This document shows positions 26,655-34,976 of a stretch of 59,559 bases of DNA, in pieces. Source of the stretch: Xylophilus sp. ASV27 (lineage in GTDB: Bacteria; Pseudomonadota; Gammaproteobacteria; Burkholderiales; Burkholderiaceae_C); contig NZ_JAELTO010000009.1 in assembly GCF_016428875.1 (NCBI RefSeq), positions 1 through 59,559 of the forward strand, given 5' to 3'. Each line of letters opens with the position of its first letter. Position 1 is the stretch's first letter. The translations under genes were made by a program, and so were the position numbers. The notes under the pieces were generated by a model. The model made no database searches and was not told where the DNA came from. It was given only the letters and a program-made list of their open reading frames with translations.

Positions 26655-27690
26655 ACGTCGCGAGCGCGTGCCAGCCACGCTGTGGCTGGCCGGCGGTGTT
26701 GGCGCCTGCCTGCTGCTGCTGGCGCTGGGCTCGCTGCTGATCCACGGCGCCGGCGCGCCGGTCTTGGCCAGTTGGCTGGCGCTGCTGAAGGGCGCATTCG
26801 GCTCGCGCCTGGCCATCAGCGAGGTGCTGACGCGCAGCACGCCACTCATCCTGACCGGCCTGGCCTGCGCCGTGGCGTTTCGCGCGCAGCTGTGGAACAT
26901 CGGCGCCGAAGGCCAGCTGTATGCCGGCGCGCTGACGGTCGCGGCCCTGGGCAGCGGCGCGCTGAGCCTGCCGTCGTGGCTGCTGCTGCCCACGCTGCTG
27001 CTGGCCGGGGCCGCAGCCGGCGGCGCCTATCTGCTGGGCCCGGCGTTGCTCAAGCGCTTTCTGAATGTGGACGACGTGGTCACCACGCTGCTGCTGAACT
27101 TCGTGATGGCACTGCTGGTGTCGCTGCTGATACAGGGGCCCATGCACGACCCGCTGTCCATGGGCTGGCCGCAGACCGCGCCGCTGGTGGATGACGGCAT
27201 GCTGCCCCGGCTGATGGCGCAAAGCCGCCTGCACGCGGGCCTGCTGATCGCGCTGGCCTGCGCGCTGCTGGTGGCCCTGGTGGAGGCGCGCTCGTCCTTC
27301 GGGCTGCAGCGCCGCGCGGTCGGGCTCAATGCCAAGGCGGCGCGCTTTGCCGGCATATCCACCACGCGCATCGCCATCTGGACTGCGCTGTGGTCGGGCG
27401 GCCTGGCCGGGCTGGCCGGCGCGGTCGAGGTCATGGGCCTGCGCGGCTATGTCACCGGCGACCTGTCGCCCGGCTTTGGCTACACCGGCGTCATCATCGC
27501 CATGCTGGCGCGCCTGCATCCGGGCGCCGTGCCGCTGGCGGCCTTTGTGGTGGCCGCCGTGTTTGTGGGCGCCGACGCCATGGGCCGCGCCTTCAACGTG
27601 CCGAGCTACATCGCCGATGTGATGGTGGCGCTGTCACTGTTCGTCATGCTGGGCACCTCCTTCCTGCTGGGCTACCGGATCAAGAAATGA
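26644..27690 (+). CDS. ABC transporter permease, nucleoside/BMP-type, first
   Basis: Inner-membrane permease of 348 residues (BPD_transp_2 family), about 8-9 hydrophobic helices. Landmarks are RSTPLILTGLACAVAFRAQLWNIGAEGQ, NVDDVVTTLLLNFVMALLV and GLNAKAARFAGIS. The ATG at 26644 follows GAAAGAG; a GTG six codons upstream is an alternative. It pairs with the following permease through an ATGA overlap, so the membrane part is a heterodimer. Confidence 0.92.
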   Translation: MRIERRERVPATLWLAGGVGACLLLLALGSLLIHGAGAPVLASWLALLKGAFGSRLAISEVLTRSTPLILTGLACAVAFRAQLWNIGAEGQLYAGALTVAALGSGALSLPSWLLLPTLLLAGAAAGGAYLLGPALLKRFLNVDDVVTTLLLNFVMALLVSLLIQGPMHDPLSMGWPQTAPLVDDGMLPRLMAQSRLHAGLLIALACALLVALVEARSSFGLQRRAVGLNAKAARFAGISTTRIAIWTALWSGGLAGLAGAVEVMGLRGYVTGDLSPGFGYTGVIIAMLARLHPGAVPLAAFVVAAVFVGADAMGRAFNVPSYIADVMVALSLFVMLGTSFLLGYRIKK

Positions 27691-28610
27691 GCGAGTCCTT
27701 GAGCATCCTGCTGACCACCGCCTTGTGGGCCGCTGTGCTGCGCATTGCCACGCCGCTCATCTTTGCCATGCTGGGCGAGCTGATCTGCGAGCGCGCCGGC
27801 ATCGTCAACCTGGGCATCGAAGGCATCATGACCGTGGGGGCGCTGACGGCCTGGTACTGCGTCTACGCCGGCCATGGCCTGTGGACGGCATGGCTGATTG
27901 CCGCGCTGGTGGGGGCCTCGTGCGGCCTGTTCCACGGCGTGTTCTCCATCACCATGGCGCAGTCGCAGCACGTGACCGGCCTGGGCGTGACCTTGCTGGC
28001 GACCGGGCTGGCGTCCTTCGTCTACCGCACTGCCGTGCCGAGCAAGGCCACGCCGCCCACCATCACCGCCTTTGCCCCCCTGGACCTTCCGTGGCTGGGC
28101 CACCCGCTTCTGGCGGCCACCGCCCCGACCTACCTGGCGCTGGCCCTGGTGGCGCTGGTGGCCTATGTGCTCTGGCACACGCCGCTGGGGCTGGCGATAA
28201 GGCTGGTGGGCGAGCACCCGCAGGGCGCACAGGCGCAGGGCATCAACGTGGTCGCCGTGCGCTACGGCTGCCTGGCCGTGGGCAGCGCGCTGATGGCGCT
28301 GGGCGGCGCATTCTTGACCACGGCCGCGTTCAACAGCTTCGTCATCAACATGGTGCAGGGGCGCGGCTGGATGGCGCTGGCGCTGGTGGTGTTTGGCGCC
28401 TGGCGGCCCGGCCTGGCGCTGCTGGGCGCCCTGCTCTACGCCGGCTTTGACGCCTACCAGTTGCGCCTGCAGACGCTGTTCCCCGGCATCCCCTACCAGA
28501 TCTTCCTGATGGCGCCCTACTTGCTGGCGATTGCCGCCATGGTGCCCATGGCGCGCAAGGCGATTGGGCCGCAGGCGCTGATGCGGCCGTTCGTGAAAGG
28601 CGAGCGCTGA
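27687..28610 (+). CDS. ABC transporter permease, nucleoside/BMP-type, second
   Basis: Partner permease of 307 residues (BPD_transp_2). IATPLIFAMLGELICERAGIVNLGIEGIM is highly typical of YufQ-like nucleoside permeases, followed by SQHVTGLGVTLLATGLASFVYR and RLVGEHPQGAQAQGINV. It closes the five-gene transport/amidase operon and converges on zntB with a 44-base gap that shows no obvious terminator. The start overlaps the stop of the previous gene. Confidence 0.92.
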   Translation: MSESLSILLTTALWAAVLRIATPLIFAMLGELICERAGIVNLGIEGIMTVGALTAWYCVYAGHGLWTAWLIAALVGASCGLFHGVFSITMAQSQHVTGLGVTLLATGLASFVYRTAVPSKATPPTITAFAPLDLPWLGHPLLAATAPTYLALALVALVAYVLWHTPLGLAIRLVGEHPQGAQAQGINVVAVRYGCLAVGSALMALGGAFLTTAAFNSFVINMVQGRGWMALALVVFGAWRPGLALLGALLYAGFDAYQLRLQTLFPGIPYQIFLMAPYLLAIAAMVPMARKAIGPQALMRPFVKGER

Positions 28611-28654
28611 GTAGACGCCGCGCCAGCGATGGACCTGTTCAGCATTGCCCTTGA

Positions 28655-29689
28655 CTACTTCTTGCGAAACGCAACCCATGCCGCCACCACGGTGAAGCTG
28701 ACCACGATGCCGATCACGATCCAGAAGCCGTGCGGATGTTCTGCCAGCGGGATGCCGCCGACGTTCATGCCGAACAGGCCAGCCAGGATGTTGATCGGTA
28801 GCGCCAGCACCGTCACCACGGTCAGCACGAACAGGCTGCGGTTGTTGTCCTCGTTCACGCTGGCGGCGATCTCCTCCTGCAGCAGCTTGATGCGCTCCTG
28901 CAGCGCCGACATGTCGCGCAGCACCACCGAGAATTCCTCGCTCGACTCGCGCAGCCCCTGCACGGCCTCTTCGTCCAGCCAGTCGGGCGGGTGCTGCAGC
29001 AGGCGGAACAGCGCCGCCGGCTCGGGCGCGAGCAGGCGCTGCAGGCGCACCAGCAGCCGGCGCAGCACGCCCAGCCGGGCGCGCTTGAAGGCCAGGCGGC
29101 CGGCGAGCAACTCGTCCTCGACCTCGTCGATGCGCCGGGTGACGCCGCGCACCACGTCCACCAGCACGTCGGCCTGGGCGCGCAGCAGCCGCTCCAGCAG
29201 TTCGGCGCTGGACTGCAGCGCTTCGCCGCGCCGGGTGGCCAGGCGCAACTGGTCGACGGCGCGCAGCGGGCGATGGCGCGCGGTCACCACCAGGTGCCGG
29301 TCCACGCCGATCCAGAGCGTGGACAGGTCCGAGGGCTCGAAGGAGAAGTCGAAATGCACGTCGTTGACCACCGCCACCAGCGCATCGTCCGCGCGCTCGA
29401 TGCGGGTGGAGTGCAGGCCGTCGCGCAGGGCTTCGAAGAAGGGCTCGGGCAGGCCCGCGTGGCGCCGCAGCCAGCGCTCGGCGGCGGCATGCGCGAGGTT
29501 GAAGTGCAGCCACACGAAGCCGGGCGCCGGGTCGTCGCGCGGGCGGCCGGCCAGCCACTGCGCGGCGGCGGCCGAGTCGATCTCCTGCACCGCGCCGCCG
29601 GGCGTGAAGCGGTAGCCGCAGATCAGGCCGGCGCTGTCGGAGCCGTACACCGGCAGGGCGGGATCGAGAAGAGGGGAAGGCGCGGGCAT
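28655..29689 (-). CDS. zntB: CorA/ZntB-family divalent cation transporter
   Basis: Inner-membrane 2-TM-GxN transporter, 344 residues. A long cytoplasmic alpha/beta and coiled-coil domain ends in two C-terminal helices, with the selectivity motif GMN in AGLFGMNVGGIPL between them and a basic FRKK end. Sequence style (VWLHFNLAHAAAERWL; RRGEALQSSAELLERLL) is closer to ZntB than CorA, so zinc or another divalent ion is likely, but the family does not fix the ion. The start at 29689 is preferred; an ATG at 29704 is possible. A Pho-box-like sequence lies just upstream. Confidence 0.85.
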   Translation of the reverse strand: MPAPSPLLDPALPVYGSDSAGLICGYRFTPGGAVQEIDSAAAAQWLAGRPRDDPAPGFVWLHFNLAHAAAERWLRRHAGLPEPFFEALRDGLHSTRIERADDALVAVVNDVHFDFSFEPSDLSTLWIGVDRHLVVTARHRPLRAVDQLRLATRRGEALQSSAELLERLLRAQADVLVDVVRGVTRRIDEVEDELLAGRLAFKRARLGVLRRLLVRLQRLLAPEPAALFRLLQHPPDWLDEEAVQGLRESSEEFSVVLRDMSALQERIKLLQEEIAASVNEDNNRSLFVLTVVTVLALPINILAGLFGMNVGGIPLAEHPHGFWIVIGIVVSFTVVAAWVAFRKK

Positions 29690-29718
29690 GGCGAAGTCCC
29701 GCATGCTGCCGCGGCGGC

Positions 29719-29736
29719 GTGACAGGGCGGTGACAG
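29719..29736 (-). promoter_or_regulatory. Pho-box-like repeat facing zntB
   Basis: Read on the minus strand this is CTGTCAC-CGCC-CTGTCAC: two identical 7-base repeats separated by 4 bases, the architecture of a PhoB binding box. A convincing -10 element toward zntB was not found. Confidence 0.55.
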
Positions 29737-29747
29737 CCGAGCGCCAC

Positions 29748-29781
29748 CTGTCACATGGCTGCCACGCACGGCGCGCAATAT
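29748..29781 (+). promoter_or_regulatory. Pho box and -10 for ppk2
   Basis: CTGTCAC-ATGG-CTGCCAC (29748-29765) is a good PhoB box, with 7-base repeats and a 4-base spacer. A CAATAT -10-like hexamer begins 11 bases later (29776-29781), the usual geometry of a PhoB-activated promoter. The predicted start lies about 20 bases before the ppk2 ATG. Confidence 0.65.
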
Positions 29782-29808
29782 GGGCGCTTTCCGCGCGTGT
29801 GACACTCC

Positions 29809-30714
29809 ATGAACTTCTCCCCCGCCACCGACCTGCATGCCGACGTGCTGCGCCGCTTCGAGGCCGACCTGATGGACGGCTTCGACGAAGAATTGGAACT
29901 GGAGATGGACGAGCGCGGCCCTCCTTCCGGCGAGGCCGAGGCATTGGCGCGCCGCAGCTACTTCCGCGAGCTGTTCCGGCTGCAGGGCGAACTGGTCAAG
30001 CTGCAGGACTGGGTGCAGCACACCGGGCAGAAGGTGGTGGTGCTGTTCGAGGGCCGCGACGCGGCCGGCAAGGGCGGCGTCATCAAGCGCATCACGCAGC
30101 GGCTCAACCCGCGCATCTGCCGCGTGGCGGCGCTGCCCGCGCCCAACGACCGCGAGCGCACGCAGTGGTACTTCCAGCGCTACGTGTCGCACCTGCCGGC
30201 CGGCGGCGAGATCGTGCTGTTCGACCGCAGCTGGTACAACCGCGCCGGCGTGGAGCGGGTGATGGGCTTCTGCACCGACGCGGAGTACGAGGAGTTCTTC
30301 CGCACCGTGCCCGACTTCGAGCGCATGCTGATGCGCTCGGGCATCGTGCTGCTGAAGTACTGGTTCTCCATCACCGACGAGGAACAGCACCTGCGCTTCC
30401 TCGGCCGCATCCACGACCCGCTCAAGCAGTGGAAGCTCAGCCCCATGGACCTGGAGTCGCGCCGGCTGTGGGAGGAGTACACCCGCGCCAAGGAAACCAT
30501 GCTGGAGCGCACCCACACGCCCGAATCGCCCTGGTGGGTGGTGCAGGCGGTGGACAAGAAGAAGGCGCGGCTCAACTGCATCGCCCACCTGCTGTCGCAA
30601 CTGCCCTACCAGGAAGTGGAGCGCGCGGCGGTCGAACTGCCGGCGCGGGTGCGGCACGCGGATTACCTGCGCCGGCCGGTGCCGGCGGAGATGTACGTGC
30701 CCGAGGTCTATTGA
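29809..30714 (+). CDS. ppk2: Polyphosphate kinase 2 (PPK2)
   Basis: Cytoplasmic kinase transferring phosphate between polyphosphate and nucleotides. The P-loop GRDAAGKGG is at residues 82-90. The second basic/aspartate motif reads FDRSWYNRAGVERVMGF, and a lid module DPLKQWKLSPMDLESRRLWEEYTRAKE follows near residue 210. The 301 residues with a short N-terminal extension fit class I PPK2. Direction (NDP phosphorylation or polyP synthesis) cannot be read. Pho-box-like sequence upstream suggests induction by phosphate starvation. Confidence 0.93.
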   Translation: MNFSPATDLHADVLRRFEADLMDGFDEELELEMDERGPPSGEAEALARRSYFRELFRLQGELVKLQDWVQHTGQKVVVLFEGRDAAGKGGVIKRITQRLNPRICRVAALPAPNDRERTQWYFQRYVSHLPAGGEIVLFDRSWYNRAGVERVMGFCTDAEYEEFFRTVPDFERMLMRSGIVLLKYWFSITDEEQHLRFLGRIHDPLKQWKLSPMDLESRRLWEEYTRAKETMLERTHTPESPWWVVQAVDKKKARLNCIAHLLSQLPYQEVERAAVELPARVRHADYLRRPVPAEMYVPEVY

Positions 30715-30730
30715 AGGCAGCCCCCAAAAT

Positions 30731-30790
30731 GCTATTAAATTCATAGCACACAACCCAGGCAACACCTGGGCTACAACGCTATTTGGCTCG
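30731..30790. repeat. Copy 3 of the dyad repeat, between convergent ppk2 and nicB
   Basis: GCTATTAAATTCATAGC (30731-30747), a 6-base spacer, then CCCAGG-caaca-CCTGGG (30754-30770) and a CTACAACGCTATTTGG tail. The GC-rich hairpin could serve as a terminator for one or both converging genes. Confidence 0.8.
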
Positions 30791-30809
30791 AATCAAGACT
30801 CCCGAACGC

Positions 30810-33800
30810 TCAATGCTGCGGCAAACGCCGCGTGCGCTCCACCGCAGCCTCCAGCCCCTCCCACGCCGGCTTGCCCGGCGCGAAGCGCGCGCGCATGTAG
30901 GCTGACAGCTCGGCGATCTGGCGGTCGTTCAGCGCGTCGCGGAAGGGCGCCATGAAACCGATGCCGGGCGTGGCCGGCTGCTGCACGCCGTCGAGCACGG
31001 TGCGCAGCAGGTTGTCGGGGTTGGCGCTGTGCAGCTTGCTGCTGAGCGCCAGCGGCACGTTGGCGCCGAGCAGCTTCGGGCCGTCGCCGTCGTGGTGGCA
31101 GGCGGCGCAGGCAGCCTGGAACATGCGCTGGCCGGCGCCGGGCAGCGGTGCGCGCGCGGCGGCATCGGCCACGATCCGCGCGGCCGGCACGCCGGCGGTG
31201 GCATTGAAGGACGCGAGGTAGGCCGCCATGGCGCGGATGTCGGCGTCGGGCAATTGCCGCAGCTCGCGCACCACCGGCCCCATCGGGCCGCCGGCCGCGC
31301 CGTGCTCGGCGCTGTGGCCGGTGCGCAGGTACTGGTACAGAGCATCGGCGCTCCACGGCACGGGCGCTTGCGACAAGGCGGTGAGCGGCGGCGCCTCCCA
31401 GCCATCGACCATGGCCCCGGCCAAATACGCTTTGCCGCTCTTCTCCGCGCCCAGCGCGTTGCGCGGCGTGTGGCAGGCGCCGCAGTGGCCCAGGCCCTGG
31501 ACCAGGTAGGCGCCGCGGTTCCATTCGGCGGACTGTGCCGGATTGGCGCGGTAGGGCGCAACGTCGTGGAACAGCGCGTTCCAGCCGGCCATGAGCGGGC
31601 GCAGGCTGAAGGGGAAGCGCAACTCCTGCTCGGGCGTTGGCGCGCGCACCGCGGGCTGGCTCATCAGGTAGGCATAGAGCGCGGTCAGGTCCTCGTCGCT
31701 GGTCTTGGCGAAGGCGGTGTACGGGAAGGCCGGGTACAGGTGGCGGCCGTCGCGCGAGAGGCCTTCGCGCATGGCGCGCTGGAAGGCGCTGAAGGACCAG
31801 GTGCCGATGCCGGTCTCCGCATCCGGCGTGAGGTTGGTGGTGTAGAGCGTGCCGAACGGCGTCTGCATGGCGCGGCCCCCGGCGTTGGGCGCGCCGCCGG
31901 GCGCGGTATGGCAGACCGCGCAGTCGCCCAGGGCGGCCAATACGCGGCCGCGCTCGATGGTGGCCGGGGTGTAGACCGGCGCGCTGCCGGGCGCAGCGGG
32001 CGCGACCGGCGCGATGGCAGGGCGCCAGCCCAGCAGCGCGGCGCCCATGCCGATGACTCCCGCCACCAGCGCACCACCGCGCGTCCATCCACCACGGCGC
32101 GGCCAGAGTGCGGTGCGCGGCAGTTCGCCCCTTTCTCCCGTGGGGGAGGGCGGGGATGGGGGCAGCAGCGCCTCTTGCGGGCGCTGCGCGCCCTCACCCC
32201 CGCCCTCCGGGAGTGAAGACAGCGCGGCGCGCACCACTTCCGGCGTGAACGGCGGGTTGCGAAAGCGCACGCCGGTCGCGTCGAAGATCGCATTGGCGAT
32301 GGCGGCGGTGCCGGGCAAGGAGGACGACTCGCCCGCGCCCAGCGGCGCCTCGCCCTGGCGCGGCATGTGCAGGACCTCGATCACCGGTACTTCGCGAAAG
32401 CTCAGGATCGGGTAGCTGCCCCATTCGCGCGTGTCGACCGCGCCCGGATGCGGCGCGCCGCGCGGCGCGAAGTCGACCTTCTCCTTCAGCGCGCGGCTGG
32501 TGGTCTGCAGCACGTTGCCGTGGATCTGGTGCTCCACGCCCGCGGGGTTGACCATCATGCCGGCGTCGTGGCCGACGACGACGCGGCGCACGTGGACCTC
32601 GCCGGTCTTGCGGTTCACGTCCACGTCGGCCACCCAGGCCGCCCAGGCCGCGCCAAAGCCGGGCCATTTGCTGTGGATGTAGCGGGCGTAGGCAAAGCCC
32701 TGGCCGCGCAGGAAGTCGCCCTCGGCCGCCTGCTGCTGCGGCTGCGTGTGCGGCCGCCAGCCGGCCTTCCCGGCCGTGGCCTGCACCAGCTCGGCCGCGC
32801 GCGGGTCCTGCAGGTGGCGCAGGCGGAACTCGACAGGGTCCACGCCCGCGGCGGTCGCCAGCTCGTCGATGTAGCTCTCGTGCGCGAAGGAGCTGGGCAG
32901 GGCCGAGACGCCGCGCAGCCACGAGGCGCGCACGATCGGCGGCATGTCGTTCACCGCCACGCGCAGGTTGTCGTAGGCGTAGGGCGGGCGCGCGGTGCGG
33001 TCGCCCATCTCGTAGGCCTGGGCCAGCGGCTCGATGGTGCGGGTCAGCAGCAGCGCCAGCGTGGGCGCGCCGTTGGACGGGTAGCTGCTCTCGAAGTCGT
33101 AGGCCGCCACGGTGCCGTCGGCGTTGAGGCCGCCGCGCACCTGCATCAGCTGCGCCGCGCCCTTGGGCTCCCACAGGTGCTCCTGCTCGCGCGTGAGCTG
33201 CACCCGCACCGGCGCGCCCACCGCGCGCGAGAGCAGCGCCGCGTCGGCGGCCACGTCGTCGGCGCAGTTGCGGCCGTAGCAGCCGGCGGCCTCCATGCGG
33301 ACCAGGTCGATGGCTGCTTCGGGCAGGTCCATGAGCCGCGCCAGGTCCAGCCGCAGCACGTGCGGGTTCTGCGTGCCGGCCCAGACGCGCATGCGCTCGC
33401 CCTGCCAGTGGGCCACGGCGCAGGAGGGGCCGATGGAGGCATGCAGTTGGTAAGGCCAGACGTAGGTGCGCGGCATGGGCTGCGCGGCGCCGGCCAGCGC
33501 GGCATCGACGTTGCCTTCGTCGATCAACTGACGGTGCGTGGCGGGATTGCTGCGCAGCGCGTGTTCCAGGTCCGACAGGTCGGGCATGCCGGGCAAGGGC
33601 TTCCAGCGCACCCGCAGTTCCCGCAGCGCCTGCTCGGCATGCTCCTCGCGCTCGGCGACGATGCCGACGAAGTCGCGTATCACCACCACGGCGCGGATGC
33701 CGGGAATGTGCGCGATGGAGGAGTCTTCCACCGCCTCCAGCGTGTTGCCGATGAAGTCGCCATGGTCCGCGCCCGCATAGGGCGGCCGCAGCACGCGGCC

Positions 33801-34475
33801 ATGCAGCATGCCGGGCAGGCGCATGTCGTGCACGAAGACCGGTTCGCCGGAGACCTTGGCCGGGATGTCCACGCGCGGCTGGCGCGTGCCCACCAGCCGG
33901 TAGTCGGCGGCGCTCTTGACCGGCGTGGCGGGATCCAGATGCAGTTCGACGTGGCGGCCGGCGACGAGCGCGTCATAGGCGATGCGGCGTGCCGGATCGG
34001 CCTTCAGGCGCACCCAGCCGTCGCGGGTTTCCAGCGCTTCCAAAGGCACCTGCAGATGCTCGGCCGCGCGCGCGACGAGCCAGCCGCGCGCCTGCGCCGC
34101 CGCCAGCCGCAGCGGCTGGGCATGGATCTGGATCGAGGCGCTGGCGATGGTCGCGCCCTGGTTGGGCGCGCGCGCGGTATCGCCCAGCACCATGTGCAGC
34201 CGCTCCATCGGCAGGTCCAGCTCATCGGCCGCGATCTGGGCAAGAGCGGTGCGGATGCCGGTGCCCAGGTCCACATGGCCGTTGAGCGCGGTGGCGCTGC
34301 CGTCGTCCCAGACCGCGAGCAGGATCTCCACGCCCTCCTCCGGGTTGCCCGCCACCAGCGCCGGCTGGCCCTGGGCCGGCGGCGGCGCGGGCGGAGGATC
34401 GCGCACCACCAGCAGCACGCCGGCTGCCGCGTGGAAATCCGCCCGCGTCAGCGGTGCATCGGCGCGGCGGCTCAC
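30810..34475 (-). CDS. nicB: Nicotinate dehydrogenase large subunit: molybdopterin domain fused to tri-haem cytochrome c (NicB-like)
   Basis: Proposed to hydroxylate nicotinate at C6 and pass electrons to cytochrome c. Residues 1 to about 745 are a xanthine-dehydrogenase-type molybdopterin domain (NGHVDLGTGIRTALAQI, GDTARAPNQGATIASASIQ, GAGESSSLPGTAAIANAI). A Pro-rich linker (754-780) and a membrane helix (about 795-815, GGALVAGVIGMGAALLGW) lead to three cytochrome c domains with CxxCH at about 852 (CAVCH), 998 (CGACH) and 1123 (CAACH). The GTG start at 34475 overlaps the nicA stop (GTGA) and has GGAGGGGGG upstream, giving 1221 residues; the family's NicB is about 1190. The in-frame extension to 34844 is antisense-style nonsense. 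Other azaheterocycles are possible, but neighbours favour nicotinate. Confidence 0.9.
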   Translation of the reverse strand: MSRRADAPLTRADFHAAAGVLLVVRDPPPAPPPAQGQPALVAGNPEEGVEILLAVWDDGSATALNGHVDLGTGIRTALAQIAADELDLPMERLHMVLGDTARAPNQGATIASASIQIHAQPLRLAAAQARGWLVARAAEHLQVPLEALETRDGWVRLKADPARRIAYDALVAGRHVELHLDPATPVKSAADYRLVGTRQPRVDIPAKVSGEPVFVHDMRLPGMLHGRVLRPPYAGADHGDFIGNTLEAVEDSSIAHIPGIRAVVVIRDFVGIVAEREEHAEQALRELRVRWKPLPGMPDLSDLEHALRSNPATHRQLIDEGNVDAALAGAAQPMPRTYVWPYQLHASIGPSCAVAHWQGERMRVWAGTQNPHVLRLDLARLMDLPEAAIDLVRMEAAGCYGRNCADDVAADAALLSRAVGAPVRVQLTREQEHLWEPKGAAQLMQVRGGLNADGTVAAYDFESSYPSNGAPTLALLLTRTIEPLAQAYEMGDRTARPPYAYDNLRVAVNDMPPIVRASWLRGVSALPSSFAHESYIDELATAAGVDPVEFRLRHLQDPRAAELVQATAGKAGWRPHTQPQQQAAEGDFLRGQGFAYARYIHSKWPGFGAAWAAWVADVDVNRKTGEVHVRRVVVGHDAGMMVNPAGVEHQIHGNVLQTTSRALKEKVDFAPRGAPHPGAVDTREWGSYPILSFREVPVIEVLHMPRQGEAPLGAGESSSLPGTAAIANAIFDATGVRFRNPPFTPEVVRAALSSLPEGGGEGAQRPQEALLPPSPPSPTGERGELPRTALWPRRGGWTRGGALVAGVIGMGAALLGWRPAIAPVAPAAPGSAPVYTPATIERGRVLAALGDCAVCHTAPGGAPNAGGRAMQTPFGTLYTTNLTPDAETGIGTWSFSAFQRAMREGLSRDGRHLYPAFPYTAFAKTSDEDLTALYAYLMSQPAVRAPTPEQELRFPFSLRPLMAGWNALFHDVAPYRANPAQSAEWNRGAYLVQGLGHCGACHTPRNALGAEKSGKAYLAGAMVDGWEAPPLTALSQAPVPWSADALYQYLRTGHSAEHGAAGGPMGPVVRELRQLPDADIRAMAAYLASFNATAGVPAARIVADAAARAPLPGAGQRMFQAACAACHHDGDGPKLLGANVPLALSSKLHSANPDNLLRTVLDGVQQPATPGIGFMAPFRDALNDRQIAELSAYMRARFAPGKPAWEGLEAAVERTRRLPQH
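32134..32214. repeat. Palindromic element inside the nicB linker
   Basis: About 80 bases form an imperfect inverted repeat. The outer arms are CTCCCG...GGAGGGCGGGGATG and its near-complement CACCCCCGCCCTCCGGGAG. An inner stem is GCAGCGCC / GGCGCTGC. It resembles REP-like intergenic elements but is translated in frame as the Pro/Ser/Gly-rich linker between the molybdopterin and cytochrome domains. Confidence 0.65.
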
Positions 34476-34966
34476 CGGCCCCCCTCCGCACGTTGTTCGC
34501 GCAACAGGACCGCCGCGCGCCGCACCGCGCACACGATCTCCACATGGGTGCCGCAGCGGCACAGGTTGCCCGACAGCTCCGCGCGGATGCGCGCCTCGCT
34601 CGGGTCCGGCTCGCGCGCCAGCAGGGCCGCGGCCATCATCACCATGCCGTTGAGGCAGTAGCCGCACTGCGCGGCCTGCGCGTCGACGAAGCCCTGCTGC
34701 ACCGGGTGCAAGGCATGCGGCGAGCCCAGCCCTTCCAGCGTGGTGATGCTGCGGCCCGCCACCTCTTGCGCGGGAATCACGCAGGCCCGCGCAGCCACCC
34801 CGTCCACCAGCACCGTGCAGGCGCCGCACTGCCCCAGGCCGCACCCGTACTTCGGGCCGTTCAGGCCCAGGTCATTGCGCAGCACCTGCAGCAGCGTGGC
34901 GCCGGTGCCGCCGAGCACGGTGCAGGAGCAGCGGTTGACGGTGAGGGAAATGCCGGCTGCGTTCAC
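34472..34966 (-). CDS. nicA: Nicotinate dehydrogenase iron-sulfur subunit (NicA-like, 2x[2Fe-2S])
   Basis: Small subunit of the molybdo-hydroxylase, 164 residues, cytoplasmic face. The plant-type [2Fe-2S] cluster ligands are C42, C47, C50 and C62 (YGCGLGQCGACTVLVDG). The second, helical cluster has C101, C104, C136 and C138 (QCGYCLNGMV ... LCRCGTH). Together with nicB it relays electrons from the Mo site to the haems without an FAD subunit. A GTG start at 34966 with GAGAAGG upstream is used. It is coupled to nicB by a GTGA overlap and lies 10 bases after the nicotinamidase gene. Confidence 0.92.
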   Translation of the reverse strand: MNAAGISLTVNRCSCTVLGGTGATLLQVLRNDLGLNGPKYGCGLGQCGACTVLVDGVAARACVIPAQEVAGRSITTLEGLGSPHALHPVQQGFVDAQAAQCGYCLNGMVMMAAALLAREPDPSEARIRAELSGNLCRCGTHVEIVCAVRRAAVLLREQRAEGGR

Positions 34967-34976
34967 GCCTTCTCGG

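Noticed and set aside
32367-34661. 764-codon plus-strand open frame opposite nicB
   Set aside because: Antisense shadow with His/Arg/Gln-rich composition. The opposite strand encodes a clear molybdopterin domain.
34476-34844. In-frame upstream extension of nicB giving a 1344-residue protein
   Set aside because: It lies over the nicA coding sequence in another frame, has Arg/Gly-rich shadow composition and no family similarity. The GTG at 34475 has a strong ribosome site and a GTGA overlap with nicA.
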